Assembly: GCA_027574665.1 (NCBI GenBank) | Contig: CM050659.1 | Span: 935,001-999,000, forward strand | DNA: 64,000 nt | Origin: Rhynochetos jubatus | Taxonomy: Eukaryota; Chordata; Aves; Eurypygiformes; Rhynochetidae | Direction: 5' to 3' | Part shown: positions 1 to 10,900 of the stretch, piece by piece | Numbering within the stretch: the stretch's first letter is position 1 | How the letters are laid out: each line of letters opens with the position of its first letter | The notes under the pieces: generated by a model | Told to the model about the DNA's origin: nothing | Databases searched by the model: none | Seen by the model: only the letters and a program-made list of their open reading frames with translations | Program-made: the position numbers and the translations under genes

Positions 1-17
1 GCTTAGAAACAAACCTC

Positions 18-38
18 TCCCTTTTCCTCCAAAAGGGA
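18..38. repeat. Short inverted repeat (TCCCTTTT / AAAAGGGA)
   Basis: Bases 18-25 (TCCCTTTT) are the reverse complement of bases 31-38 (AAAAGGGA), separated by CCTCC. The structure recurs in every unit. Some units carry C to T changes in the left arm (for example around 1,437 and 25,508) without a matching change on the right, so there is no sign of compensatory change. Confidence 0.65.
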
Positions 39-98
39 AAGAGCTACGAGGGAATTTCTTAGCGAAACCTTGTTTGTTTTGGCAGAGCACTGCATGCC
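38..98 (+). repeat. Internal sub-repeat c (first of three in the unit)
   Basis: This 61-bp stretch starts with AAAGAGCTACGAGGGAATTT and ends with GCAGAGCACTGCATGCC. It aligns without gaps to bases 252-312 at about 42 of 61 positions (69%, hand count), with the identity concentrated at both ends. It is therefore an old, diverged duplicate within the unit. The same relation holds in every unit of the array. Confidence 0.75.
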
Positions 99-126
99 TC
101 TGAAGACAGAGCTCTGTATCCCCGGG
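98..126. repeat. Palindrome cluster: hairpin arms, 12-bp palindrome, CCCGGG
   Basis: Bases 98-111 read CTCTG-AAGA-CAGAG, a perfect 5-bp stem with a 4-base loop. Bases 106-117 (ACAGAGCTCTGT) form a perfect 12-bp palindrome that shares the CAGAG arm, so CAGAG can pair with the CTCTG on either side. CCCGGG at 121-126 follows directly. This cluster contains the most polymorphic site of the unit: CTCTGAAGACAGAG alternates with forms carrying CTTAAG, and a third form has GACTGAG. The variant GGATCC (BamHI) arises at 116-121 in eleven units. Confidence 0.7.
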
Positions 127-136
127 AAAGTCGAAA
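120..136 (-). other. CENP-B-box-like 17-mer, one core mismatch
   Basis: On the minus strand the sequence is TTTCGACTTTCCCGGGG. The mammalian CENP-B box core is NTTCGNNNNANNCGGGN; TTCG and CGGG are both present at the right spacing and only the central A is replaced by T, so 8 of 9 essential positions match. The motif recurs once per unit. The only changes I noticed inside it (a G to C near 48,268 and an A to G near 28,448) fall at unconstrained N positions. By chance, a match this good would occur in about one unit in ten, so the resemblance is suggestive only. CENP-B binding is established in mammals; whether this host has such a protein is unknown. Confidence 0.4.
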
Positions 137-165
137 TCCACAGGGTCACCTTCTCTGTGCTAACA

Positions 166-194
166 GGCTCGGAGAGGCTCGAATGCGCGGCTCG
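166..194 (+). repeat. Three GGCTCG boxes in the CpG-rich zone
   Basis: GGCTCG occurs at 166-171, 176-181 and 189-194, spacings of 10 and 13 bp. The zone from 121 to 242 holds about eleven of the unit's 25 CpG. The second box is one of the common polymorphic sites: GGCTGG replaces GGCTCG in many units. A few units near 19,050, 21,410, 22,354 and 24,714 change the base after the first box (CGGAG to CGCAG). No known factor is assigned. Confidence 0.5.
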
Positions 195-251
195 TTGAAG
201 CGTCTGCCCGAACACGGACATCTGAAGCAGCACTGTAATGCGACCAAACAG

Positions 252-312
252 AAAGAGTTAGGAGAGAATTTCTTGTCCCTTCTTGCTGCGCCCTTGCAGA
301 GCACTGCGTGCC
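252..312 (+). repeat. Internal sub-repeat a
   Basis: This 61-bp partner of the sub-repeat at 38-98 starts with AAAGAGTTAGGAGAGAATTT and ends with GCAGAGCACTGCGTGCC. It begins exactly 129 bp before the next sub-repeat at 381. Downstream, the octamer GCTTGCAA at 335-342 recurs at 464-471, again exactly 129 bp away, which supports a real ancestral period of about 129 bp. Confidence 0.75.
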
Positions 313-380
313 AGAGCAGCCGGATCGCTGTGTTGCTTGCAATCTCCAGTTCCAACAGTGCCACAGTTCCTCGGCAACAG

Positions 381-441
381 AAAGAGCTAGGAAGGAATTG
401 CTTACGCTGTTTTCTCTCGCTGTGCTCTAGCGGTTCGTTCC
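381..441 (+). repeat. Internal sub-repeat b (more diverged)
   Basis: It starts with AAAGAGCTAGGAAGGAATTG and matches the first 24 bases of the copy at 38 at about 21 positions. The second half (about 405-441) is weakly similar and may need a gap. The next copy of sub-repeat c begins at 510, exactly 129 bp downstream. The three starts in a unit are thus spaced 214, 129 and 129 bp. Confidence 0.6.
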
Positions 442-3400
442 CTTTTCGGCAGAGTGCGGGACCGCTTGCAAAGCTTAGAAACAAACCTCTCCCTTTTCCT
501 CCAAAAGGGAAAGAGCTACGAGGGAATTTCTTAGCGAAACCTTGTTTGTTTTGGCAGAGCACTGCATGCTTCTTAAGACTGAGCTCTGTATCCCCGGGAA
601 AGTCGAAAGCCACAGGGTCACCTTCTCTGTGCTAACAGGCTCGGAGAGGCTCGAATGCGCGGCTCGTTGAAGCGTCTGCCCGAACACGGACATCTGAAGC
701 AGCACTGTAATGCGACCAAACAGAAAGAGTTAGGAGAGAATTTCTTGTCCCTTCTTGCTGCGCCCTTGCAGAGCACTGCGTGCCAGAGCAGCCGGATCGC
801 TGTGTTGCTTGCAATCTCCAGTTCCAACAGTGCCACAGTTCCTCGGCAACAGAAAGAGCTAGGAAGGAATTGCTTACGCTGTTTTCTCTCGCTGTGCTCT
901 AGCAGTTGGTTCCCTTTTCGGCAGAGCGCGGGACCGCTTGCAAAGCTTAGAAACAAACCTCTCCCTTTTCCTCCAAAAGGGAAAGAGCTACGAGGGAATT
1001 TCTTAGCGAAACCTTGTTTGTTTTGGCAGAGCACTGCATGCCTCTGAAGACAGAGCTCTGTATCCCCGGGAAAGTCGAAATCCACAGGGTCACCTTCTCT
1101 GTGCTAACAGGCTCGGAGAGGCTCGAATGCGCGGCTCGTTGAAGCGTCTGCCCGAACACGGCCATCTGAAGCAGCACTGTAATGCGACCAAACAGAAAGA
1201 GTTAGGAGAGAATTTCTTGTCCCTTCTTGCTGCGCCTTTGCAGAGCACTGCGTGCCAGAGCAGCCGGATCGCTGTGTTGCTTGCAATCTCCAGTTCCAAC
1301 AGTGCCACAGTTCCTCGGCAACAGAAAGAGCTAGGAAGGAATTGCTTACGCTGTTTTCTCTCGCTGTGCTCTAGCAGTTCGTTCCCTTTTCGGCAGAGCG
1401 CGGGACCGCTTGCAAAGCTTAGAAACAAACCTCTCTCTTTTCCTCCAAAAGGGAAAGAGCTACGAGGGAATTTCTTAGCGAAACCTTGTTTGTTTTGGCA
1501 GAGCACTGCATGCCTCTTAAGACAGAGCTCTGTATCCCCGGGAAAGTCGAAATCCACAGGGTCACCTTCTCTGTGCTAACAGGCTCGGAGAGGCTGGAAT
1601 GCGCGGCTCGTTGAAGCGTCTGCCCGAACACGGACATCTGAAGCAGCACTGTAATGCGACCAAACAGAAAGAGTTAGGAGAGAATTTCTTGTCCCTTCTT
1701 GCTGCGCCCTTGCAGAGCACTGCGTGCCAGAGCAGCCGGATCGCTGTGTTGCTTGCAATCTCCAGTTCCAACAGTGCCACAGTTCCTCGGCAACAGAAAG
1801 AGCTAGGAAGGAATTGCTTACGCTGTTTTCTCTCGCTGTGCTCTAGCAGTTCGTTCCCTTTTCGGCAGAGCGCGGGACCGCTTGCAAAGCTTAGAAACAA
1901 AGCTCTCCCTTTTCCTCCAAAAGGGAAAGAGCTACGAGGGAATTTCTTAGCGAAACCTTGTTTGTTTTGGCAGAGCACTGCATGCCTCTTAAGACAGAGC
2001 TCTGTATCCCCGGGAAAGTCGAAATCCACAGGGTCACCTTCTCTGTGCTAACAGGCTCGGAGAGGCTCGAATGCGCGGCTCGTTGAAGCGTCTGCCCGAA
2101 CACGGACATCTGAAGCAGCACTGTAATGCGACCAAACAGAAAGAGTTAGGAGAGAATTTCTTGTCCCTTCTTACTGCGCCTTTGCAGGGCACTGCGTGCC
2201 AGAGCAGCCGGATCGCTGTGTTGCTTGCAATCTCCAGTTCCAACAGTGCCACAGTTCCTCGGCAACAGAAAGAGCTAGGAAGAAATTGCTTGCGCTGTTT
2301 TCTCTCGCTGTGCTCTAGCAGTTCGTTCCCTTTTCGGCAGAGCGCGGGACCGCTTGCAAAGCTTAGAAACAAACCTCTCCCTTTTCCTCCAAAAGGGAAA
2401 GAGCTACGAGGGAATTTCTTAGCGAAACCTTGTTTGTTTTGGCAGAGCACTGCATGCCTCTGAAGACAGAGCTCTGTATCCCCGGGAAAGTCGAAATCCA
2501 CAGGGTCACCTTCTCTGTGCTAACAGGCTCGGAGAGGCTCGAATGCGCGGCTCGTTGAAGCGTCTGCCCGAACACGGACATCTGAAGCAGCACTGTAATG
2601 CGACCAAACAGAAAGAGTTAGGAGAGAATTTCTTGTCCCTTCTTGCTGCGCCCTTGCAGAGCACTGCGTGCCAGAGCAGCCGGATCGCTGTGTTGCTTGC
2701 AATCTCCAGTTCCAACAGTGCCACAGTTCCTCGGCAACAGAAAGAGCTAGGAAGGAATTGCTTACGCTGTTTTCTCTCGCTGTGCTCTAGCAGTTCGTTC
2801 CCTTTTCGGCAGAGCGCGGGACCGCTTGCAAAGCTTAGAAACAAACCTCTCCCTTTTCCTCCAAAAGGGAAAGAGCTACGAGGGAATTTCTTAGCGAAAC
2901 CTTGTTTGTTTTGGCAGAGCACTGCATGCTTCTTAAGACTGAGCTCTGTATCCCCGGGAAAGTCGAAAGCCACAGGGTCACCTTCTCTGTGCTAACAGGC
3001 TCGGAGAGGCTCGAATGCGCGGCTCGTTGAAGCGTCTGCCCGAACACGGACATCTGAAGCAGCACTGTAATGCGACCAAACAGAAAGAGTTAGGAGAGAA
3101 TTTCTTGTCCCTTCTTGCTGCGCCCTTGCAGAGCACTGCGTGCCAGAGCAGCCGGATCGCTGTGTTGCTTGCAATCTCCAGTTCCAACAGTGCCACAGTT
3201 CCTCGGCAACAGAAAGAGCTAGGAAGGAATTGCTTACGCTGTTTTCTCTCGCTGTGCTCTAGCAGTTCGTTCCCTTTTCGGCAGAGCGCAGGACCGCTTG
3301 CAAAGCTTAGAAACAAAGCTCTCCCTTTTCCTCCAAAAGGGAAAGAGCTACGAGGGAATTTCTTAGCGAAACCTTGTTTGTTTTGGCAGAGCACTGCATG

Positions 3401-4903
3401 CTTCTTAAGACTGAGCTCTGTATCCCCGGGAAAGTCGAAATCCACAGGGTCACCTTCTCTGTGCTAACAGGCTCGGAGAGGCTGGAATGCGCGGCTCGTT
3501 GAAGCGTCTGCCCGAACACGGACATCTGAAGCAGCACTGTAATGCGACCAAACAGAAAGAGTTAGGAGAGAATTTCTTGTCCCTTCTTGCTGCGCCCTTG
3601 CAGAGCACTGCGTGCCAGAGCAGCCGGATCGCTGTGTTGCTTGCAATCTCCAGTTCCAACAGTGCCACAGTTCCTCGGCAACAGAAAGAGCTAGGAAGGA
3701 ATTGCTTACGCTGTTTTCTCTCGCTGTGCTCTAGCAGTTCGTTCCCTTTTCGGCAGAGCGCGGGACCGCTTGCAAAGCTTAGAAACAAACCTCTCCCTTT
3801 TCCTCCAAAAGGGAAAGAGCTACGAGGGAATTTCTTAGCGAAACCTTGTTTGTTTTGGCAGAGCACTGCATGCCTCTGAAGACAGAGCTCTGTATCCCCG
3901 GGAAAGTCGAAATCCACAGGGTCACCTTCTCTGTGCTAACAGGCTCGGAGAGGCTCGAATGCGCGGCTCGTTGAAGCGTCTGCCCGAACACGGACATCTG
4001 AAGCAGCACTGTAATGCGACCAAACAGAAAGAGTTAGGAGAGAATTTCTTGTCCCTTCTTGCTGCGCCCTTGCAGAGCACTGCGTGCCAGAGCAGCCGGA
4101 TCGCTGTGTTGCTTGCAATCTCCAGTTCCAACAGTGCCACAGTTCCTCGGCAACAGAAAGAGCTAGGAAGGAATTGCTTACGCTGTTTTCTCTCGCTGTG
4201 CTCTAGCAGTTCGTTCCCTTTTCGGCAGAGCGCGGGACCGCTTGCAAAGCTTAGAAACAAACCTCTCCCTTTTCCTCCAAAAGGGAAAGAGCTACGAGGG
4301 AATTTCTTAGCGAAACCTTGTTTGTTTTGGCAGAGCACTGCATGCCTCTGAAGACAGAGCTCTGTATCCCCGGGAAAGTCGAAATCCACAGGGTCACCTT
4401 CTCTGTGCTAACAGGCTCGGAGAGGCTCGAATGCGCGGCTCGTTGAAGCGTCTGCCCGAACACGGACATCTGAAGCAGCACTGTAATGCGACCAAACAGA
4501 AAGAGTTAGGAGAGAATTTCTTGTCCCTTCTTGCTGCGCCCTTGCAGAGCACTGCGTGCCAGAGCAGCCGGATCGCTGTGTTGCTTGCAATCTCCAGTTC
4601 CAACAGTGCCACAGTTCCTCGGCAACAGAAAGAGCTAGGAAGGAATTGCTTACGCTGTTTTCTCTCGCTGTGCTCTAGCAGTTCGTTCCCTTTTCGGCAG
4701 AGCGCGGGACCGCTTGCAAAGCTTAGAAACAAACCTCTCCCTTTTCCTCCAAAAGGGAAAGAGCTACGAGGGAATTTCTTAGCGAAACCTTGTTTGTTTT
4801 GGCAGAGCACTGCATGCTTCTTAAGACTGAGCTCTGTATCCCCGGGAAAGTCGAAAGCCACAGGGTCACCTTCTCTGTGCTAACAGGCTCGGAGAGGCTC
4901 GAA

Positions 4904-7900
4904 TGCGCGGCTCGTTGAAGCGTCTGCCCGAACACGGACATCTGAAGCAGCACTGTAATGCGACCAAACAGAAAGAGTTAGGAGAGAATTTCTTGTCCCT
5001 TCTTGCTGCGCCCTTGCAGAGCACTGCGTGCCAGAGCAGCCGGATCGCTGTGTTGCTTGCAATCTCCAGTTCCAACAGTGCCACAGTTCCTCGGCAACAG
5101 AAAGAGCTAGGAAGGAATTGCTTACGCTGTTTTCTCTCGCTGTGCTCTAGCAGTTCGTTCCCTTTTCGGCAGAGCGCGGGACCGCTTGCAAAGCTTAGAA
5201 ACAAAGCTCTCCCTTTTCCTCCAAAAGGGAAAGAGCTACGAGGGAATTTCTTAGCGAAACCTTGTTTGTTTTGGCAGAGCACTGCATGCCTCTGAAGACA
5301 GAGCTCTGTATCCCCGGGAAAGTCGAAATCCACAGGGTCACCTTCTCTGTGCTAACAGGCTCGGAGAGGCTCGAATGCGCGGCTCGTTGAAGCGTCTGCC
5401 CGAACACGGACATCTGAAGCAGCACTGTAATGCGACCAAACAGAAAGAGTTAGGAGAGAATTTCTTGTCCCTTCTTGCTGCGCCCTTGCAGAGCACTGCG
5501 TGCCAGAGCAGCCGGATCGCTGTGTTGCTTGCAATCTCCAGTTCCAACAGTGCCACAGTTCCTCGGCAACAGAAAGAGCTAGGAAGGAATTGCTTACGCT
5601 GTTTTCTCTCGCTGTGCTCTAGCAGTTCGTTCCCTTTTCGGCAGAGCGCAGGACCGCTTGCAAAGCTTAGAAACAAAGCTCTCCCTTTTCCTCCAAAAGG
5701 GAAAGAGCTACGAGGGAATTTCTTAGCGAAACCTTGTTTGTTTTGGCAGAGCACTGCATGCTTCTTAAGACTGAGCTCTGTATCCCCGGGAAAGTCGAAA
5801 TCCACAGGGTCACCTTCTCTGTGCTAACAGGCTCGGAGAGGCTGGAATGCGCGGCTCGTTGAAGCGTCTGCCCGAACACGGACATCTGAAGCAGCACTGT
5901 AATGCGACCAAACAGAAAGAGTTAGGAGAGAATTTCTTGTCCCTTCTTGCTGCGCCCTTGCAGAGCACTGCGTGCCAGAGCAGCCGGATCGCTGTGTTGC
6001 TTGCAATCTCCAGTTCCAACAGTGCCACAGTTCCTCGGCAACAGAAAGAGCTAGGAAGGAATTGCTTACGCTGTTTTCTCTCGCTGTGCTCTAGCAGTTC
6101 GTTCCCTTTTCGGCAGAGCGCGGGACCGCTTGCAAAGCTTAGAAACAAACCTCTCCCTTTTCCTCCAAAAGGGAAAGAGCTACGAGGGAATTTCTTAGCG
6201 AAACCTTGTTTGTTTTGGCAGAGCACTGCATGCTTCTTAAGACAGAGCTCTGTATCCCCGGGAAAGTCGAAAGCCACAGGGTCACCTTCTCTGTGCTAAC
6301 AGGCTCGGAGAGGCTCGAATGCGCGGCTCGTTGAAGCGTCTGCCCGAACACGGACATCTGAAGCAGCACTGTAATGCGACCAAACAGAAAGAGTTAGGAG
6401 AGAATTTCTTGTCCCTTCTTGCTGCGCCCTTGCAGAGCACTGCGTGCCAGAGCAGCCGGATCGCTGTGTTGCTTGCAATCTCCAGTTCCAACAGTGCCAC
6501 AGTTCCTCGGCAACAGAAAGAGCTAGGAAGGAATTGCTTACGCTGTTTTCTCTCGCTGTGCTCTAGCAGTTGGTTCCCTTTTCGGCAGAGCGCGGGACCG
6601 CTTGCAAAGCTTAGAAACAAACCTCTCCCTTTTCCTCCAAAAGGGAAAGAGCTACGAGGGAATTTCTTAGCGAAACCTTGTTTGTTTTGGCAGAGCACTG
6701 CATGCCTCTGAAGACAGAGCTCTGTATCCCCGGGAAAGTCGAAATCCACAGGGTCACCTTCTCTGTGCTAACAGGCTCGGAGAGGCTCGAATGCGCGGCT
6801 CGTTGAAGCGTCTGCCCGAACACGGACATCTGAAGCAGCACTGTAATGCGACCAAACAGAAAGAGTTAGGAGAGAATTTCTTGTCCCTTCTTGCTGCGCC
6901 TTTGCAGAGCACTGCGTGCCAGAGCAGCCGGATCGCTGTGTTGCTTGCAATCTCCAGTTCCAACAGTGCCACAGTTCCTCGGCAACAGAAAGAGCTAGGA
7001 AGGAATTGCTTACGCTGTTTTCTCTCGCTGTGCTCTAGCAGTTCGTTCCCTTTTCGGCAGAGCGCGGGACCGCTTGCAAAGCTTAGAAACAAAGCTCTCT
7101 CTTTTCCTCCAAAAGGGAAAGAGCTACGAGGGAATTTCTTAGCGAAACCTTGTTTGTTTTGGCAGAGCACTGCATGCCTCTTAAGACAGAGCTCTGGATC
7201 CCCGGGAAAGTCGAAATCCACAGGGTCACCTTCTCTGTGCTAACAGGCTCGGAGAGGCTGGAATGCGCGGCTCGTTGAAGCGTCTGCCCGAACACGGACA
7301 TCTGAAGCAGCACTGTAATGCGACCAAACAGAAAGAGTTAGGAGAGAATTTCTTGTCCCTTCTTGCTGCGCCCTTGCAGAGCACTGCGTGCCAGAGCAGC
7401 CGGATCGCTGTGTTGCTTGCAATCTCCAGTTCCAACAGTGCCACAGTTCCTCGGCAACAGAAAGAGCTAGGAAGGAATTGCTTACGCTGTTTTCTCTCGC
7501 TGTGCTCTAGCAGTTCGTTCCCTTTTCGGCAGAGCGCGGGACCGCTTGCAAAGCTTAGAAACAAAGCTCTCCCTTTTCCTCCAAAAGGGAAAGAGCTACG
7601 AGGGAATTTCTTAGCGAAACCTTGTTTGTTTTGGCAGAGCACTGCATGCCTCTGAAGACAGAGCTCTGTATCCCCGGGAAAGTCGAAATCCACAGGGTCA
7701 CCTTCTCTGTGCTAACAGGCTCGGAGAGGCTCGAATGCGCGGCTCGTTGAAGCGTCTGCCCGAACACGGACATCTGAAGCAGCACTGTAATGCGACCAAA
7801 CAGAAAGAGTTAGGAGAGAATTTCTTGTCCCTTCTTGCTGCGCCCTTGCAGAGCACTGCGTGCCAGAGCAGCCGGATCGCTGTGTTGCTTGCAATCTCCA

Positions 7901-10900
7901 GTTCCAACAGTGCCACAGTTCCTCGGCAACAGAAAGAGCTAGGAAGGAATTGCTTACGCTGTTTTCTCTCGCTGTGCTCTAGCAGTTCGTTCCCTTTTCG
8001 GCAGAGCGCAGGACCGCTTGCAAAGCTTAGAAACAAAGCTCTCCCTTTTCCTCCAAAAGGGAAAGAGCTACGAGGGAATTTCTTAGCGAAACCTTGTTTG
8101 TTTTGGCAGAGCACTGCATGCTTCTTAAGACTGAGCTCTGTATCCCCGGGAAAGTCGAAATCCACAGGGTCACCTTCTCTGTGCTAACAGGCTCGGAGAG
8201 GCTCGAATGCGCGGCTCGTTGAAGCGTCTGCCCGAACACGGACATCTGAAGCAGCACTGTAATGCGACCAAACAGAAAGAGTTAGGAGAGAATTTCTTGT
8301 CCCTTCTTGCTGCGCCCTTGCAGAGCACTGCGTGCCAGAGCAGCCGGATCGCTGTGTTGCTTGCAATCTCCAGTTCCAACAGTGCCACAGTTCCTCGGCA
8401 ACAGAAAGAGCTAGGAAGGAATTGCTTACGCTGTTTTCTCTCGCTGTGCTCTAGCAGTTCGTTCCCTTTTCGGCAGAGCGCGGGACCGCTTGCAAAGCTT
8501 AGAAACAAACCTCTCCCTTTTCCTCCAAAAGGGAAAGAGCTACGAGGGAATTTCTTAGCGAAACCTTGTTTGTTTTGGCAGAGCACTGCATGCCTCTGAA
8601 GACAGAGCTCTGTATCCCCGGGAAAGTCGAAATCCACAGGGTCACCTTCTCTGTGCTAACAGGCTCGGAGAGGCTCGAATGCGCGGCTCGTTGAAGCGTC
8701 TGCCCGAACACGGACATCTGAAGCAGCACTGTAATGCGACCAAACAGAAAGAGTTAGGAGAGAATTTCTTGTCCCTTCTTGCTGCGCCCTTGCAGAGCAC
8801 TGCGTGCCAGAGCAGCCGGATCGCTGTGTTGCTTGCAATCTCCAGTTCCAACAGTGCCACAGTTCCTCGGCAACAGAAAGAGCTAGGAAGGAATTGCTTA
8901 CGCTGTTTTCTCTCGCTGTGCTCTAGCAGTTCGTTCCCTTTTCGGCAGAGCGCGGGACCGCTTGCAAAGCTTAGAAACAAACCTCTCCCTTTTCCTCCAA
9001 AAGGGAAAGAGCTACGAGGGAATTTCTTAGCGAAACCTTGTTTGTTTTGGCAGAGCACTGCATGCTTCTTAAGACAGAGCTCTGTATCCCCGGGAAAGTC
9101 GAAAGCCACAGGGTCACCTTCTCTGTGCTAACAGGCTCGGAGAGGCTCGAATGCGCGGCTCGTTGAAGCGTCTGCCCGAACACGGACATCTGAAGCAGCA
9201 CTGTAATGCGACCAAACAGAAAGAGTTAGGAGAGAATTTCTTGTCCCTTCTTGCTGCGCCCTTGCAGAGCACTGCGTGCCAGAGCAGCCGGATCGCTGTG
9301 TTGCTTGCAATCTCCAGTTCCAACAGTGCCACAGTTCCTCGGCAACAGAAAGAGCTAGGAAGGAATTGCTTACGCTGTTTTCTCTCGCTGTGCTCTAGCA
9401 GTTGGTTCCCTTTTCGGCAGAGCGCGGGACCGCTTGCAAAGCTTAGAAACAAACCTCTCCCTTTTCCTCCAAAAGGGAAAGAGCTACGAGGGAATTTCTT
9501 AGCGAAACCTTGTTTGTTTTGGCAGAGCACTGCATGCCTCTGAAGACAGAGCTCTGTATCCCCGGGAAAGTCGAAATCCACAGGGTCACCTTCTCTGTGC
9601 TAACAGGCTCGGAGAGGCTCGAATGCGCGGCTCGTTGAAGCGTCTGCCCGAACACGGCCATCTGAAGCAGCACTCTAATGCGACCAAACAGAAAGAGTTA
9701 GGAGAGAATTTCTTGTCCCTTCTTGCTGCGCCTTTGCAGAGCACTGCGTGCCAGAGCAGCCGGATCGCTGTGTTGCTTGCAATCTCCAGTTCCAACAGTG
9801 CCACAGTTCCTCGGCAACAGAAAGAGCTAGGAAGGAATTGCTTACGCTGTTTTCTCTCGCTGTGCTCTAGCAGTTCCTTCCCTTTTCGGCAGAGCGCGGG
9901 ACCGCTTGCAAAGCTTAGAAACAAACCTCTCTCTTTTCCTCCAAAAGGGAAAGAGCTACGAGGGAATTTCTTAGCGAAACCTTGTTTGTTTTGGCAGAGC
10001 ACTGCATGCCTCTTAAGACAGAGCTCTGGATCCCCGGGAAAGTCGAAATCCACAGGGTCACCTTCTCTGTGCTAACAGGCTCGGAGAGGCTGGAATGCGC
10101 GGCTCGTTGAAGCGTCTGCCCGAACACGGACATCTGAAGCAGCACTGTAATGCGACCAAACAGAAAGAGTTAGGAGAGAATTTCTTGTCCCTTCTTGCTG
10201 CGCCCTTGCAGAGCACTGCGTGCCAGAGCAGCCGGATCGCTGTGTTGCTTGCAATCTCCAGTTCCAACAGTGCCACAGTTCCTCGGCAACAGAAAGAGCT
10301 AGGAAGGAATTGCTTACGCTGTTTTCTCTCGCTGTGCTCTAGCAGTTCGTTCCCTTTTCGGCAGAGCGCGGGACCGCTTGCAAAGCTTAGAAACAAAGCT
10401 CTCCCTTTTCCTCCAAAAGGGAAAGAGCTACGAGGGAATTTCTTAGCGAAACCTTGTTTGTTTTGGCAGAGCACTGCATGCCTCTGAAGACAGAGCTCTG
10501 TATCCCCGGGAAAGTCGAAATCCACAGGGTCACCTTCTCTGTGCTAACAGGCTCGGAGAGGCTCGAATGCGCGGCTCGTTGAAGCGTCTGCCCGAACACG
10601 GACATCTGAAGCAGCACTGTAATGCGACCAAACAGAAAGAGTTAGGAGAGAATTTCTTGTCCCTTCTTGCTGCGCCCTTGCAGAGCACTGCGTGCCAGAG
10701 CAGCCGGATCGCTGTGTTGCTTGCAATCTCCAGTTCCAACAGTGCCACAGTTCCTCGGCAACAGAAAGAGCTAGGAAGGAATTGCTTACGCTGTTTTCTC
10801 TCGCTGTGCTCTAGCAGTTCGTTCCCTTTTCGGCAGAGCGCGGGACCGCTTGCAAAGCTTAGAAACAAACCTCTCCCTTTTCCTCCAAAAGGGAAAGAGC

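Larger units (their letters stand above)
1..472 (+). repeat. Representative satellite monomer (unit 1, HindIII phase)
   Basis: Unit 1 serves as the coordinate frame for the sub-elements below. By hand count it holds 248 G+C of 472 (about 52%) and 25 CpG. Bases 1-98 carry short A and T tracts, bases 98-240 carry palindromes and dense CpG, and bases 250-472 hold two of the three diverged internal sub-repeats. The unit has two changes that I do not see in typical copies (AGCGGTTC near 429-436 and AGTGCGGG near 451-458). Commonly variable positions across the array lie near 14-20 (CCT/GCT and C/T), 97-108, 117, 137, 180, 218, 266, 285, 394, 434 and 457. Adjacent units differ at a few of these sites, mostly by single substitutions. 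Confidence 0.95.

Noticed and set aside
80-142. tRNA-like or SINE-like segment
   Set aside because: TGGCAGAGCAC near 80-90 resembles part of a tRNA D arm (A box), and GTCGAAATCC near 130-139 resembles a B box with one extra base. No cloverleaf stems form around them and the A box lacks its final GG. A tRNAscan-SE run on the consensus would settle it.
189-206. Second CENP-B-box-like sequence, CTCGTTGAAGCG
   Set aside because: It resembles the canonical box only if one base is gapped, and the CGGG half is absent. It fails the essential pattern.
227-242. Fourth copy of the GCAGAGCACTGC element
   Set aside because: GCAGCACTGTAATGCG is similar, but the match is short and its spacing (143 and 71 bp) does not fit the 129-bp period. 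I leave it as possible, not supported.
432-446. RNA polymerase III B box (GTTCGTTCC)
   Set aside because: It matches only about seven of ten consensus bases and has no A box at a usable distance upstream.
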